A stretch of 64,000 nt of DNA from the NCBI RefSeq assembly GCF_003856525.1, contig NZ_RJVQ01000013.1, forward strand, positions 53,161-117,160, read 5' to 3'. Position 1 is the first letter of the stretch. Each line of letters begins with the position of its first letter. Positions 47,031-57,655 of this stretch are shown here, piece by piece. A model generated the notes under the pieces. The model was not told the DNA's origin, made no database searches, and was given only the letters and a program-made list of their open reading frames with translations. The DNA comes from Vibrio viridaestus. Its GTDB lineage: Bacteria; Pseudomonadota; Gammaproteobacteria; Enterobacterales; Vibrionaceae. The translations under genes were made by a program, and so were the position numbers.

Positions 47031-47417
47031 ATGAGTTCCCCTGAAGACGCTATTCGTTTGGATAAATGGCTATGGGCAGCTAGGTTCTATAAAACTCGCT
47101 CTGTCGCCAGAAATATGGTCGATGGCGGTAAAGTTCACTATAATGGCCAAAGAAGTAAACCAAGTAAATTGGTCGAAGTGGGTGCTACGATTACACTGAG
47201 ACAAGGTAATGAAGAGAAGACCGTTGTCATAGAAAAACTGTCTGGGCAGAGACGTAGCGCTCCAGAGGCTCAAACGTTGTATTCAGAAACTGAAGACAGT
47301 ATCAAAAAACGCGAGTTGCAGGCTCTGCAACGTAAGTTGAATGCTCATAACCCAAGTCCCGAAAGACGTCCTGATAAAAAACAGAGACGCGACATCATTA
47401 AATTTAAACATCAATAA
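47031..47417 (+). CDS. hslR: Heat shock protein 15 (HslR)
   Basis: Hsp15 binds stalled 50S subunits that carry peptidyl-tRNA and helps free them. The 128-residue protein has an S4 RNA-binding domain (about 8-70, IRLDKWLWAARFYKTRSVARNMV) and a basic C-terminal tail. AGAGGAT serves as ribosome site. It is co-transcribed with hslO 18 bp downstream, as in E. coli. Confidence 0.96.
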   Translation: MSSPEDAIRLDKWLWAARFYKTRSVARNMVDGGKVHYNGQRSKPSKLVEVGATITLRQGNEEKTVVIEKLSGQRRSAPEAQTLYSETEDSIKKRELQALQRKLNAHNPSPERRPDKKQRRDIIKFKHQ

Positions 47418-47435
47418 ATGCTGGAGTTTCCATTA

Positions 47436-48314
47436 ATGGCGAAGAACGTATTACACCGCTACCTTTTTGAAGATTTGTCTGTTCGAGGAGAGCTAGTTCA
47501 ACTTGACGACGCTTATCATCAAATTATATCCAGCACGGATTATCCAACGCCAATACAGTCATTATTAGGCGAGCTTCTCGTTGCGACGACACTATTAACA
47601 GCAACAATTAAGTTTGAAGGTTCTATTACCCTCCAACTACAAGGAGATGGTCCAGTATCTTTAGCTGTGATTAATGGAAACCATAATCAGAAGGTACGTG
47701 GTGTTGCGAGATGGGAAGGGGCACTTCCTGAAGACGCTTCGATTCATGATATGTTAGGCAAAGGTCATTTGGTGATAACCATCGAGCCAAAACAAGGAGA
47801 GCGCTATCAGGGTATTGTTGGCTTAGAAGGTGACAACCTTGCGCAAATCCTAGAAAGCTATTTTGAACGCTCAGAACAATTAAAGACTAAAATATGGATT
47901 CGCACAGATCTAACGACTTATGACACACCTAAAGCTGGAGGGATGTTCTTACAAGTTGTTCCTGATGGTAAAGGCAGCCCAAGCGATTTTGAGCATTTAG
48001 AACAATTGACTGCAACCATCCGCAATGAGGAGTTATTTACACTAGATGCCCAAGAGCTTCTTTATCGTCTTTACAACCAAGAAAAGGTGCAACTGTTTGC
48101 ACCAAATGAAGTACATTTTGAGTGTAGTTGCTCTCGCGAGCGAAGCGAAGCAGCCATTTTAACGATATCCAAAGACGAAGTGTATAGCATTCTTGAAGAG
48201 CAAGGTGACGTATCACTACATTGTGATTATTGCGGAACAACCTACCGATTTGATGAAGCAGAAGTGACTCAGCTACTCTCTTGTCAAGAGAAAAATAACG
48301 ATACCCTTCATTAA
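47436..48314 (+). CDS. hslO: Redox-regulated chaperone Hsp33
   Basis: Hsp33 is a holdase activated by oxidation. From [14 protein letters not shown] the protein has 292 residues, with an N-terminal chaperone domain and a C-terminal redox switch holding the zinc ligands CSC and CDYC (FECSCSRER near residue 230 and HCDYCGTTY near 262). The GGAG element before 47436 and homologue N-termini favour this start over one six codons upstream. A terminator follows. Confidence 0.97.
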   Translation: MAKNVLHRYLFEDLSVRGELVQLDDAYHQIISSTDYPTPIQSLLGELLVATTLLTATIKFEGSITLQLQGDGPVSLAVINGNHNQKVRGVARWEGALPEDASIHDMLGKGHLVITIEPKQGERYQGIVGLEGDNLAQILESYFERSEQLKTKIWIRTDLTTYDTPKAGGMFLQVVPDGKGSPSDFEHLEQLTATIRNEELFTLDAQELLYRLYNQEKVQLFAPNEVHFECSCSRERSEAAILTISKDEVYSILEEQGDVSLHCDYCGTTYRFDEAEVTQLLSCQEKNNDTLH

Positions 48315-48336
48315 GAATATTCAACTAAAGTTTATG

Positions 48337-48366
48337 AAGACCAGTATAGAAACTGGTCTTTTTTTT
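48337..48366 (+). terminator. Terminator after hslO
   Basis: A 9-bp stem AAGACCAGT/ACTGGTCTT is followed by eight T residues counting the stem end. Confidence 0.92.
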
Positions 48367-48610
48367 GCTAAAAATAGCGAAGTCAGATAGAAAAACCACA
48401 AGATGAACTTTCCATTTCATTAATATTCTTTTGAAATGTAAATTTCAGTCAAATATTTACACATAGTTTATTCTAGATCAATTTGCTAAAACGGGCAGAC
48501 TAAATATGTGATACAAGGCATATTTACACATAAAAATCATGGTTATTTTTTGAGCCGTATCTCTGTTTTGGTTTCAGTGCGTTGATAGGATGGCGGCAGA
48601 TGAAGAAAAA

Positions 48611-48637
48611 ACTTTCAAAACTTTCAAAACTTTCAAA
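48611..48637 (+). repeat. Triple 9-bp direct repeat in the pckA leader
   Basis: Three exact tandem copies of ACTTTCAAA (48611-48619, 48620-48628, 48629-48637) end 34 bp before the pckA ATG. The unit is 9 bp and AT-rich. Copy number could vary by slippage. Confidence 0.9.
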
Positions 48638-48671
48638 ATTAAATTCCCTACAATTTTATTAAGGAGCACCT

Positions 48672-50300
48672 ATGACCGTTATGGAACAAAATAAGGCTGC
48701 ACAAATTGATCTTAGCATTTATGGCATCTCAAACACCACCGAGATTGTTAGAAACCCTAGCTATGACGTCCTTTTCGCAGAAGAAACTGCGGATAACCTT
48801 CAAGGTTATGAAAAAGGTATTGTAACAGAGCTTGGAGCCGTCGCTGTAGACACTGGTATCTTTACTGGTCGCTCACCAAAAGACAAATTTATCGTAAAAG
48901 ATGACACTACTAAAGATACTATGTGGTGGACTTCTGATTATGCTAAAAATGATAACAAACCAACAACTCAAGCTGTATGGAACGATCTAAAAGATTTAGT
49001 AACTGGTCAGCTTTCTAACAAACGTCTATTTGTTGTTGACGTTTTCTGTGGTGCTAACCCTGATACTCGTCTATGTGTACGCTTCATCACTGAAGTTGCA
49101 TGGCAAGCTCACTTCGTAACTAACATGTTTATCCGTCCTTCTGAAGAAGAACTAAAAACATTTAAACCAACTTTCGTTGTAATGAATGGTGCAAAATGCA
49201 CGAACAGCAAGTGGAAAGAACACGGCCTTAACTCTGAAAACTTCACAGTGTTCAACCTAACTGAACGCATGCAAGTTATCGGCGGTACATGGTACGGCGG
49301 CGAGATGAAAAAAGGCATCTTCGCTATGATGAACTACTTCTTGCCTCTTAAAGACATTGCAGCAATGCACTGTTCTGCAAACATGGGTAAAGATGGTGAC
49401 GTAGCAATCTTCTTCGGTCTATCTGGTACTGGTAAAACTACACTATCTACCGATCCAAACCGCGCTCTAATCGGTGATGATGAACACGGTTGGGATGACG
49501 AAGGCGTATTTAACTTCGAAGGTGGTTGTTATGCTAAAACTATCAACCTTTCTAAAGAAGCTGAGCCAGAAATCTACAATGCAATCCGTCGTGATGCACT
49601 GCTAGAAAACGTGACTGTACTTGCAAATGGTTCTATCGACTTTGATGATGGCTCTAAAACAGAAAACACTCGTGTTTCTTACCCAATCTATCATATCGAT
49701 AACATCGTTAAACCTGTATCTAAAGGTGGTGCAGCTCAGAAAGTTATCTTCCTGTCAGCTGACGCATTCGGTGTTCTACCACCAGTATCCAAACTAACTG
49801 CAGAACAAACTAAATATCACTTCCTATCTGGTTTTACTGCAAAATTAGCAGGTACTGAACGTGGTATCACCGAACCAACTCCAACATTCTCTGCATGTTT
49901 CGGTGCTGCGTTCCTAACTCTACACCCAACTAAATACGCAGAAGTTCTAGTTAAACGTATGGAAGCGGCTGGTGCAGAAGCCTACTTGGTTAACACTGGT
50001 TGGAACGGTTCTGGTAAACGTATCTCAATCAAAGATACTCGTGGTATCATCAACGCAATCCTTGATGGTTCTATCGATAAAGCTAACACTAAACAAGTGC
50101 CAATCTTCAACCTAGAAGTTCCAACTGCTCTTCCAGGTGTTGATCCAGCAATCTTGGACCCACGTGACACTTATGTTGATCCACTACAATGGGAAAGCAA
50201 AGCGAAAGATCTAGCAACTCGCTTTATCAACAACTTCGAGAAGTACACTGATAACGCAGAAGGTAAATCTCTAGTTGCTGCTGGACCACAACTAGATTAA
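48672..50300 (+). CDS. pckA: Phosphoenolpyruvate carboxykinase (ATP)
   Basis: PckA converts oxaloacetate and ATP to phosphoenolpyruvate, the first step of gluconeogenesis. The 542 residues show the substrate arginine segment [10 protein letters not shown], the P-loop [12 protein letters not shown] (about 248-259), the metal/DEHGWDD site (about 271-277) and the adenine-binding region near [18 protein letters not shown] is the ribosome site. Codon use is highly biased, as expected for a well-expressed gene. It is monocistronic, bounded by terminators. Confidence 0.98.
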   Translation: MTVMEQNKAAQIDLSIYGISNTTEIVRNPSYDVLFAEETADNLQGYEKGIVTELGAVAVDTGIFTGRSPKDKFIVKDDTTKDTMWWTSDYAKNDNKPTTQAVWNDLKDLVTGQLSNKRLFVVDVFCGANPDTRLCVRFITEVAWQAHFVTNMFIRPSEEELKTFKPTFVVMNGAKCTNSKWKEHGLNSENFTVFNLTERMQVIGGTWYGGEMKKGIFAMMNYFLPLKDIAAMHCSANMGKDGDVAIFFGLSGTGKTTLSTDPNRALIGDDEHGWDDEGVFNFEGGCYAKTINLSKEAEPEIYNAIRRDALLENVTVLANGSIDFDDGSKTENTRVSYPIYHIDNIVKPVSKGGAAQKVIFLSADAFGVLPPVSKLTAEQTKYHFLSGFTAKLAGTERGITEPTPTFSACFGAAFLTLHPTKYAEVLVKRMEAAGAEAYLVNTGWNGSGKRISIKDTRGIINAILDGSIDKANTKQVPIFNLEVPTALPGVDPAILDPRDTYVDPLQWESKAKDLATRFINNFEKYTDNAEGKSLVAAGPQLD

Positions 50301-50337
50301 TAGCTAGTCGAGAAATTTAGTTACTTTAACTATGATT

Positions 50338-50360
50338 AAAGCCCCTAACGGGGCTTTTTT
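50338..50360 (+). terminator. Terminator after pckA
   Basis: An 8-bp stem AAAGCCCC/GGGGCTTT with loop TAAC is followed by a T-run. Confidence 0.93.
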
Positions 50361-50419
50361 CGTTGAAGCAATTCTATTTTTGTTTAATCTGTAATGAGTT
50401 AAACATTGAGGAAGAACTC

Positions 50420-52306
50420 ATGGGGACATTCATCTACAGATTACTAATGCTTGTGTTAGCTTTACTCGCCCTATTGGCAGCAGCGTCTGTTATTGTACTC
50501 CATAATCCAACCTATCTAACTTATTCGATTAACTGGCTAAGTAAAAACTATCTGTCTGGTGACATAGAAGTATCAAATGCTACTTACGAATACCCCAGAG
50601 AGCTCAAGTTAACTGGAGTTCAACTTGGTGAAGATTCGAAGGTGAGTGCTATTACGATTTGGCTTTCAAGTTCGTTACCATCTGCTACATCACCAATTCA
50701 ACTTGATTCAATACTCATTTCCGATATTGACCTATCGGAGTTAAAGCCTCTGTTTAAAGAAAAACTTCGTTTCTTCGAGACTCATCAAGTGGCGGTAACA
50801 AACGCAAGCTACCATAGTGATGGAGTTCAATTTAATAATGCTAATATCCAAATAAAACACCCAACATGGCTTGAGAATACCATCATTCCATTAGGTGAAA
50901 TTCAGTTACAGACGCCCTCCTTAAAAGTGAATAACCTTGAACTAAGTAATGTCCTACTCGATGCGGACCATCTAGAAAAAGACAGTAAAGTCTATGGACT
51001 CTCGTTTGAGTTCAATAGCAGTCAGATATCACTTCAAGCTGAGCAACTCAATGGCGGTGACTGGGAAGTTTTTGCTGCCACAGTTAACCAGCTAAACGTC
51101 ACACCCGAGACATTAAAAACATTTGAGACCTTAAACAATACTCTTCCTTGGCGAGTTGCATCAATAAAACAGATAGATCTCCTTCACAGCTCATTGAAAA
51201 CCCAACATCTGGAAGTAAGCGACTTATCCCTATCGGCCAAAAATGTCACATTGGGACTGGATAACATCTGGCAACAAAAAAACATGAGCCTTTCAGCATC
51301 AGCGGAAGGCGCCATTTTCGCCGAGAAGCAATGGGTGAATCCAACAATAAAAATGAATGTCTCTCCTGAAAGAATTTCTTTAGATGACTTCTCCGTTGAA
51401 CTGCTCGATGGATACGTTAGCCTATCCGCTACAGCTACCCCAACATCACTTGATATAAACAAGCTTCATGCAGAGAATATTAAGTATTTTATTGATTCAA
51501 AAAACAATCTTCTATCCCCATCAATAATGCCTTTTAACCATATCTACGTTGAGAATTTTGAACTACGTAATAGCCAAATAATTCAACTAGCATCGAAACC
51601 ATATTGGCAATTGTCCGGAATCAATGGTGATCTCACCAATGCAAATATTCTTAATAAAAATCAATGGGGACTTTGGAGTGGATCGCTGGAACTTTCCGCA
51701 AATAACATCAGTTACGGTATGCTGAAAGGAACCCAGGGAATACTTCAAATGCATACAACTCAGCAAACTTGGTCTCTTGATCGACTATTCATTCCTTTAA
51801 AAAAAGGCTACATAGCCGCCAAAGGGGCATGGAATTATTCACCTAATGAGCAAACATGGAATATGGATCTAGAAACAGATAGCTTACCGTTAGAAGATCT
51901 GACTCAATACTTAAATCTCCCGTTCTCAATCGATGGTCTCGCTGACGTTAAAATGCACAGCCAGGGATTATCGGGAAATCAAAATGTCTTTAACCAAACT
52001 CTGAGTGGCGATATGAGTATCGACATTCGTAACGGGACAATGATGATCCCGGGGGAAAGTACGATAATAACCCAACCTTTTTCAGTGAGTGATATACATA
52101 TTGCGGCCAAAAGAGGCCTTTTATCTATCAATTCAAATAAGCTTCAAGGACCAGGACTGGGAGAGAAATTAGCTGGGGATTTAGACTTAGCATCGTGGCG
52201 TAAAGGCAAACTCATTTTCAGTTTAAAAAGCGATAAATGTGGCAGTACCACACTCAATCTTCTTGATAGTAAAAATCAGAAGATTGAGTGTAATGTTGAT
52301 GACTAA
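50420..52306 (+). CDS. AsmA family protein
   Basis: This 628-residue protein starts at MGTFIYRLLMLVLALLALLAA, one N-terminal membrane helix, followed by a long beta-rich periplasmic region. The layout and the C-terminal segment with GLADVKMHSQGLSGN, LSGDMSIDIRNGTM and WRKGKLIFSLKSDKCGSTTLNL fit the AsmA/DUF748 group, which are bridge-like proteins thought to move phospholipids between membranes. An AGGAAG ribosome site supports 50420 over a frame 19 codons longer. Its 3' end overlaps the convergent GNAT-thioesterase gene by 4 bp. Confidence 0.8.
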   Translation: MGTFIYRLLMLVLALLALLAAASVIVLHNPTYLTYSINWLSKNYLSGDIEVSNATYEYPRELKLTGVQLGEDSKVSAITIWLSSSLPSATSPIQLDSILISDIDLSELKPLFKEKLRFFETHQVAVTNASYHSDGVQFNNANIQIKHPTWLENTIIPLGEIQLQTPSLKVNNLELSNVLLDADHLEKDSKVYGLSFEFNSSQISLQAEQLNGGDWEVFAATVNQLNVTPETLKTFETLNNTLPWRVASIKQIDLLHSSLKTQHLEVSDLSLSAKNVTLGLDNIWQQKNMSLSASAEGAIFAEKQWVNPTIKMNVSPERISLDDFSVELLDGYVSLSATATPTSLDINKLHAENIKYFIDSKNNLLSPSIMPFNHIYVENFELRNSQIIQLASKPYWQLSGINGDLTNANILNKNQWGLWSGSLELSANNISYGMLKGTQGILQMHTTQQTWSLDRLFIPLKKGYIAAKGAWNYSPNEQTWNMDLETDSLPLEDLTQYLNLPFSIDGLADVKMHSQGLSGNQNVFNQTLSGDMSIDIRNGTMMIPGESTIITQPFSVSDIHIAAKRGLLSINSNKLQGPGLGEKLAGDLDLASWRKGKLIFSLKSDKCGSTTLNLLDSKNQKIECNVDD

Positions 52307-53217
52307 GCGATAAGTTCTTTGTAGTTTGGAATCAACATATAGGTCCCCGTAAACTCAGCGGCAGGCAAATCACCACTGTAGATGAAAACCTTCACAATAA
52401 TACGCGCTTTTCTACCAGATTTGAGCCTGTCTAAATCGCCACTAATCTCGTCGAGGCTGGTTGAAGCCAAAGCTGATTCAGTAATAGGATGACGATAACG
52501 AATATGGCTATCAGCCAGCACAACGTCTCCAGCCAAGCTTCTTTCTCGCATAAGCAACCAAGCCATTCCCCAGCCAGTTAGTGTTGCTAACGTGAATGCA
52601 GAGCCAGCAAACATAGTGTTATGTGGATTAATATTAGGATTTATTGGTGCGCTACATTCAAATTCGTAGCCCGTATATTGACTCACTTTTATCCCCATCT
52701 TATCACTGATAGGAATTTGTTGATTCCAACGCTTTTGAAGCTCAACACACCATTCGGGTTTTCTCTGAACCGTCGCCATCGGATCCAATGGTTTCACCAT
52801 TTGCTGGTGCTTAATTGGACCAAACTCTTCGCTCAGATCACCACGTCTCTCAAAGCCATTTTTCTCATAGAAAGGGATTGCCTGCTCTCTGGCATTACAT
52901 ACAATCCTTTTCGCGCCTTCTTTTCGCGCAAGCGATTCGAGAGTGACTAAAAGTAGTGACCCCATGCCCTTATTACGATGATTTGACTTAACGGCCATAT
53001 AACGGATTTGCCCTTCGCAATCAGGCGTAATATACAAACGCCCTACTGCCATAGGTCTACCACGACTATCAACAATCATCCTGTGATGACTCATAGGATC
53101 GTATTCATCACGTTCTGACCCCATAGGTAAATGCCAGGGTTCTCGTAGCATCTGCCAGCGAAACTGATAATATTTATTCAGCTGATTTTCTGTTGTTGGG
53201 CTGATAATTTTGAACAT
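52303..53217 (-). CDS. yiiD: GNAT acetyltransferase / YiiD-type thioesterase-fold fusion
   Basis: This 304-residue protein joins an N-terminal GNAT domain (about 1-145, with the acetyl-CoA loop SNHRNKGMGSLLL) to a C-terminal hot-dog domain of the YiiD_C type (about 155-300, NPHNTMFAGSAFTLATLTGWGMAWLL). E. coli YiiD has the same architecture; it has been reported, as I recall, as a malonyl-ACP decarboxylase (MadA) that can help prime fatty acid synthesis. The GNAT substrate is unknown. It is followed on the same strand by no gene, and dtd lies 41 bp upstream. Confidence 0.87.
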   Translation of the reverse strand: MFKIISPTTENQLNKYYQFRWQMLREPWHLPMGSERDEYDPMSHHRMIVDSRGRPMAVGRLYITPDCEGQIRYMAVKSNHRNKGMGSLLLVTLESLARKEGAKRIVCNAREQAIPFYEKNGFERRGDLSEEFGPIKHQQMVKPLDPMATVQRKPEWCVELQKRWNQQIPISDKMGIKVSQYTGYEFECSAPINPNINPHNTMFAGSAFTLATLTGWGMAWLLMRERSLAGDVVLADSHIRYRHPITESALASTSLDEISGDLDRLKSGRKARIIVKVFIYSGDLPAAEFTGTYMLIPNYKELIA

Positions 53218-53258
53218 GATTTTTCCTTAAAATACCTCAGCGTGTTCCTTTCGCTTTT

Positions 53259-53693
53259 CTATACTTGAAGCCAAAAAGTCACTGGTCCATCATTAACAAG
53301 TGAGACTTTCATATCTGCTGCAAATATCCCATTCTCAGTGGGTAGCACCTGCCGACATTGCTCTGAGAAAAAAGTATATAAACGATTCGCATCTTGTGGG
53401 TCCGCACCTCTTGAAAAGCCAGCTCTCGTCCCTTTTTTTGTATCTGCAGGAAGGGTAAATTGCGAAACAACTAATAACTTCCCATCAACCTGCTGAACAT
53501 TTAAGTTCATCTTGCCATTTTCATCTTCAAATACTCGGTAAGATGTCACTCTTTCTACTAACCTTTTGGCTTTGGCTTCATCATCACCTTTCTCTACACC
53601 CAAAAGAACCAGTAAACCTTTTTCTATGCTACCGACAACCTCACCTTCCACTCGAACGGAAGCCTCACTCACTCTTTGAATCAGCGCTATCAC
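53259..53693 (-). CDS. dtd: D-aminoacyl-tRNA deacylase
   Basis: Dtd hydrolyses D-aminoacyl-tRNAs and glycyl-tRNA-Ala, guarding translation. The 144-residue protein has both active-site motifs, SQFTL (in [13 protein letters not shown]) and NxGPVTF ([11 protein letters not shown]), and normal length. Its start lies inside the 3' end of yihY (29-nt overlap), so the two are coupled, as in E. coli (yihY-dtd-yiiD). Confidence 0.97.
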   Translation of the reverse strand: MIALIQRVSEASVRVEGEVVGSIEKGLLVLLGVEKGDDEAKAKRLVERVTSYRVFEDENGKMNLNVQQVDGKLLVVSQFTLPADTKKGTRAGFSRGADPQDANRLYTFFSEQCRQVLPTENGIFAADMKVSLVNDGPVTFWLQV

Positions 53694-54570
53694 TCTTATC
53701 CCTACTTTTGCTATCTAGCTCTGCATGAGAGTCTACCATGTTTATCTGCCACTGTTCTTTTTCCCCTAAAGATGCTGTCACCTCCGCACCAATAAGAACG
53801 ATAATCCAGCATAGATAAACCCAAACAAACAAAATAGGTATTGCTGCCAATGCGCCGTAGATAAGCTGATAGGATGGAAAGTGCGTGACATACAATGCGA
53901 ATGCTATCTTACTGAGCTCAAACAATAACGCAGACACTACCGCACCGATCACTGCATTAGCCAGTTTTACCGGTCGGTTCGGCACAATTAAATATAATGC
54001 AGAAAACGCAAAGAATGACAGTAAAAAAGGCAGCTTGGACAGAACGAGATGGTAAACACCAGTTAATGTTTCATTTTCCAGGATTTTTAGCGATGTTATA
54101 TATGATGAAACAGCAATACTGGCCCCGACTAAAATAGGTCCTAACGTAAGAGCCATCCAATACATAGAAAATGACAATACCCAGCGCCTCTTTTTATTAG
54201 TACGCCAAATTACGTTTAGACTTTTATCGATATTTGAAATCAGCATGATTGCAGTAACAAATAGAAAAGAGGCACCCATCGCCGTCATTTTCCCTGTGTT
54301 TGCAACAAAATCCGTTAAAGCATCACTAACCGCATCGCCTGCAGCAGGGACAAAATTATCAATAACAAAGCGGTGAATAACTGCACTTGCCTCACTAAAT
54401 GCCGAAACAGATGACATAATTGAAATAAGAACTGTCATCATTGGAACTAGCGATAACAACGTTATGTAGGCCAAATACCCCGCATTGACGTTTATTCTAT
54501 CCTTCAAAATCCGATAATATATGTAGGTAACACACGATATGACTTGCCGATAATGATATTGTAAGTTCAC
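53665..54570 (-). CDS. yihY: YihY/BrkB family inner-membrane protein
   Basis: This 301-residue membrane protein has about six helices and matches YihY (formerly called RNase BN in error): [22 protein letters not shown] near the N-terminus and [26 protein letters not shown] near residues 230-255. The C-terminal tail is hydrophilic and cytosolic. The function is unclear. It is the first gene of the yihY-dtd-yiiD operon and is divergent from the DUF2959 lipoprotein gene. Confidence 0.93.
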   Translation of the reverse strand: MNLQYHYRQVISCVTYIYYRILKDRINVNAGYLAYITLLSLVPMMTVLISIMSSVSAFSEASAVIHRFVIDNFVPAAGDAVSDALTDFVANTGKMTAMGASFLFVTAIMLISNIDKSLNVIWRTNKKRRWVLSFSMYWMALTLGPILVGASIAVSSYITSLKILENETLTGVYHLVLSKLPFLLSFFAFSALYLIVPNRPVKLANAVIGAVVSALLFELSKIAFALYVTHFPSYQLIYGALAAIPILFVWVYLCWIIVLIGAEVTASLGEKEQWQINMVDSHAELDSKSRDKSDSADSKSE

Positions 54571-54627
54571 GTTATCTCCTAACCTAAGGCTTCGGTCTTA
54601 GTATATAAATCTAAAAAGGAACATGAA

Positions 54628-55263
54628 ATGCGACAACTACTAATTTGCCTTTCTCTTGTCTCGATTATAACGGGTTGCCAATCGGCATATTACTCTGCAA
54701 TGGAAAAAGTTGGCTATCAGAAAAGAGATATTATGGTTGATCGCGTTGAAGATGCACAAGCTTCTCAGAAGAAAGCGCAGGAAGAATTTAAGTCAGCTTA
54801 CGAACAACTCAAAACGTTATCCAATTACGATGGTGGTGAATTAGAACAAACCTACGACAGAATAAATAGCGAATATGAAAAAAGCTCTGATGCAGTTGAA
54901 GATGTACAAAATCGTATTGCAGCGATAGAAGATGTCGCGGATGCGCTATTCGACGAATGGGAAAACGAGTTGGATGAATATACTAATCAATCATTGCGCC
55001 GAAATAGTGCAACCAAACTCAAAGCAACTCGTAAATCTTATAGCTTAATGATTACAGCTATGAAAAGAGCAGAGAAGAAAATGGTCCCTGTATTAAATGC
55101 GCTAAGGGATAATACGCTCTATCTAAAACACAATTTAAACGCCAGTGCTGTAACATCACTCAAAGGCGAATTCTCTAATCTTCAGGGAGATATTCAAAAT
55201 GCTATTAATCAAATGAATATCGCCATTTCAGAATCAGACAAATTTATAAAGCAGCTAGACTAA
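54628..55263 (+). CDS. DUF2959 family lipoprotein
   Basis: This 211-residue protein has a signal peptide with lipobox SIITGCQS, so it is a predicted lipoprotein anchored at Cys17; the residue after it is Gln, favouring outer-membrane sorting. The mature part is almost entirely helical with long heptad-like stretches (about 40-210) and matches DUF2959. The function is unknown. AAAAGGA precedes the ATG. A terminator lies directly after the stop. Confidence 0.85.
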   Translation: MRQLLICLSLVSIITGCQSAYYSAMEKVGYQKRDIMVDRVEDAQASQKKAQEEFKSAYEQLKTLSNYDGGELEQTYDRINSEYEKSSDAVEDVQNRIAAIEDVADALFDEWENELDEYTNQSLRRNSATKLKATRKSYSLMITAMKRAEKKMVPVLNALRDNTLYLKHNLNASAVTSLKGEFSNLQGDIQNAINQMNIAISESDKFIKQLD

Positions 55264-55264
55264 C

Positions 55265-55291
55265 AAAAAGGGAGCTTTCGCTCCCTTTTTT
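55265..55291. terminator. Bidirectional terminator between DUF2959 gene and typA
   Basis: An 11-bp stem AAAAAGGGAGC/GCTCCCTTTTT with loop TTTC begins 2 bp after the lipoprotein stop and serves both convergent genes. Confidence 0.93.
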
Positions 55292-55315
55292 ACGATCTGA
55301 TTCTAACTCACCGTA

Positions 55316-57145
55316 TTATTTTTCTGAACGGTAAGCTCTCTTACGATCATTTTCAGTCAGATATTTCTTACGGATACGAATACTTTCAGGAGTAACTTCC
55401 ACTAGCTCATCGTCATCAATAAACTCTAGAGCCTGCTCTAGTGTGTACTTAATGGCAGGAGTCAGAACTTGTGCATCATCAGTACCAGAGGCTCGAACGT
55501 TAGTTAACTGTTTTCCTTTAAGGCAGTTTACTGTTAAGTCGTTAGAACGGTTATGGATACCGATAACCTGACCCTCATACACTTCATCAGCATGCTCAGT
55601 AAACAGACGACCGCGCTCTTGCAAATTGAACAGTGCGTACGTCAATGCTTTACCCGTTGCGTTTGAAATCAACACACCGTTATTACGTTGACCAATCGTG
55701 CCGCCTTTATGTGGACCATAATGATCAAATGTATGGTATAGCAAGCCGGAACCAGAAGTTAGCGTCATAAACTCAGTTTGGAAACCAATCAAGCCACGAG
55801 AAGGCATAACGAAGTCTAAACGAACACGACCCTTACCATCTGGAGACATATCCTTCAGTTCACCTTTACGGATACCAATATTCTCCATGATACCGCCTTG
55901 GTGTTCTTCTAGAACGTCAATAGTAACGGTTTCAAATGGTTCCATTAGCTGGCCATTCTCTTCACGTAGGATAACTTCTGGACGAGATACTGCTAGCTCA
56001 AAGCCTTCACGACGCATATTCTCGATCAGGATTGATAGGTGAAGCTCACCACGACCTGACACACGGAATTTATCTGGATCGTCAGTTTGCTCTACGCGTA
56101 AAGCCACGTTATGCACTAACTCTTTCTCTAGACGCTCAAGAATATTACGCGAAGTAACGAATTTACCTTCTTTACCAGCAAATGGAGAGGTATTAACTTG
56201 GAAAGTCATCGTTACAGTTGGCTCATCAACTGAAAGTGGAGTCATCGCCTCAACGTTGTTTTGGTCACAAATCGTGTCAGAGATTTTTAGTTCACCAAGA
56301 CCTGTAATCGCAATAATATCACCAGCCGTTGCCTGTTCGATTTCATGGCGCTCAAGCCCCAGATAACCAAGTACAGTACCCACTTTACCATTACGCTTTT
56401 TACCATCAGCACCAACGATAGTAACCTGTTGATTTGGTTTAACTTTACCACGAGTAACGCGAGCAACACCGATAACACCTACATATGAGCTGTAATCAAG
56501 TTGAGAAATCTGCATTTGAAGAGGACCATCTAGGTCCACATTTGGCGCGTCTACATTGTCTACGATAGCTTGGAACAACGGTTCCATGTTCTCGCCAGTT
56601 TCGCCTTCTTCTAAAGTCGCCCAACCATTTAGTGCTGATGCATATACGACTTGGAAATCAAGCTGCTCATCACTTGCACCAAGATTGTCAAACAAATCGA
56701 ATACTTGATCCATAACCCAATCAGGACGAGCTCCTGGACGGTCGATTTTGTTGATAACAACGATTGGCTTCAAGCCATAGTTAAATGCCTTTTGAGTAAC
56801 GAAGCGCGTCTGTGGCATCGGACCGTCAACTGCATCAACAATAAGCAGTACTGAGTCAACCATAGACATGATACGTTCAACTTCTCCACCAAAGTCAGCG
56901 TGTCCTGGGGTATCAACAATATTGATACGGTAATCGTTCCAGTTAATAGCTGTATTTTTAGCGAGAATCGTGATTCCACGTTCTTTCTCGATATCATTCG
57001 AGTCCATGACTCGCTCTTCAATTTCACCACGTGACTGAAGCGTGCCAGATTGTTGTAGAAGTTTATCTACTAACGTTGTTTTACCGTGGTCAACGTGAGC
57101 AATAATCGCGATATTTCTTAATTTCTCTATCTTTTGAGTCGTCAT
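55316..57145 (-). CDS. typA: Ribosome-associated GTPase TypA/BipA
   Basis: TypA/BipA is a translational GTPase needed for 50S assembly at low temperature and for stress responses. The 609 residues show G1 [10 protein letters not shown] (about 16-25), the ERGITI switch I, G3 [10 protein letters not shown]4 NKIDRP, the beta-barrel domain II, the EF-G-like domains III and V and the BipA-specific C-terminal domain. It is divergent from glnA, as in E. coli. Confidence 0.98.
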   Translation of the reverse strand: MTTQKIEKLRNIAIIAHVDHGKTTLVDKLLQQSGTLQSRGEIEERVMDSNDIEKERGITILAKNTAINWNDYRINIVDTPGHADFGGEVERIMSMVDSVLLIVDAVDGPMPQTRFVTQKAFNYGLKPIVVINKIDRPGARPDWVMDQVFDLFDNLGASDEQLDFQVVYASALNGWATLEEGETGENMEPLFQAIVDNVDAPNVDLDGPLQMQISQLDYSSYVGVIGVARVTRGKVKPNQQVTIVGADGKKRNGKVGTVLGYLGLERHEIEQATAGDIIAITGLGELKISDTICDQNNVEAMTPLSVDEPTVTMTFQVNTSPFAGKEGKFVTSRNILERLEKELVHNVALRVEQTDDPDKFRVSGRGELHLSILIENMRREGFELAVSRPEVILREENGQLMEPFETVTIDVLEEHQGGIMENIGIRKGELKDMSPDGKGRVRLDFVMPSRGLIGFQTEFMTLTSGSGLLYHTFDHYGPHKGGTIGQRNNGVLISNATGKALTYALFNLQERGRLFTEHADEVYEGQVIGIHNRSNDLTVNCLKGKQLTNVRASGTDDAQVLTPAIKYTLEQALEFIDDDELVEVTPESIRIRKKYLTENDRKRAYRSEK

Positions 57146-57399
57146 GGAATGTTCATCACTTTAATTATCAACAACTTAAGAAGAACATTTCAACTTAAGC
57201 GGTAGATTGAATATAAAAACGGTCAATAATGTACCAGATTTTGAGGAAAAACCCAGAAATATGTGATCTTAATCAGCATCATTTTTAGTTAAACATATTA
57301 AATTGAGTGTCCTTAAAAAAATCGCTATAAAATCTTCATAATTGACGATTGACAAAATGCCTATTTTTAGGGCTGAATAATAGCTGTTTTGACAACTAT

Positions 57400-57436
57400 T
57401 GGTGCAACAAAACAACAATTGCACCACTAACGTGCA
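57400..57436. promoter_or_regulatory. NtrC-binding sites upstream of glnA
   Basis: TGCACCACTAACGTGCA (57420-57436) matches the 17-bp NtrC consensus TGCACYA-N4-GGTGCA with one change. A further half-site TGGTGCA lies at 57400-57406. Their centres fall near -118 and -145 from the expected start, close to the enhancer positions at E. coli glnAp2. Confidence 0.8.
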
Positions 57437-57520
57437 AACAGAGATCATTTTAGTGCAATGCTTGGCGTCGACAGCGAATATATCTCTGCTAAGATATTGA
57501 ATTAAAAGGATTTAACTTTA

Positions 57521-57536
57521 TGGCACGATTTTGGCT
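57521..57536 (+). promoter_or_regulatory. Sigma-54 promoter of glnA
   Basis: TGGCAC-GATTT-TGGCT matches the -24/-12 consensus TGGCAC-N5-TTGCW with one change. Transcription should start near 57546. Confidence 0.85.
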
Positions 57537-57655
57537 TAAATGTCTAAAGTTGATGGTTCGCCTGCTTATTTGTGTGCATAACCATTGCTAATGGCTTTTT
57601 AAGTTTCTATTAAATCGAGCTTTTACCGAATTTTTAACACTGGAGGTTATCCAAG

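Larger units (their letters stand above)
48315..48671. other. hslO-pckA intergenic region
   Basis: No gene is seen in 357 bp. It holds the hslO terminator (48337-48366), a dyad TGAAAT-GTAA-ATTTCA (48432-48447), a TGTGA-containing stretch near 48507 that is a weak CRP-like match, and a triple 9-bp repeat in the probable pckA leader (48611-48637). Confidence 0.6.
57146..57655. other. typA-glnA divergent intergenic region
   Basis: No gene is seen in 510 bp. The glnA half contains NtrC sites (57400-57436) and a sigma-54 promoter (57521-57536), leaving a leader of about 110 nt. The typA promoter on the minus strand was not resolved. Confidence 0.75.
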
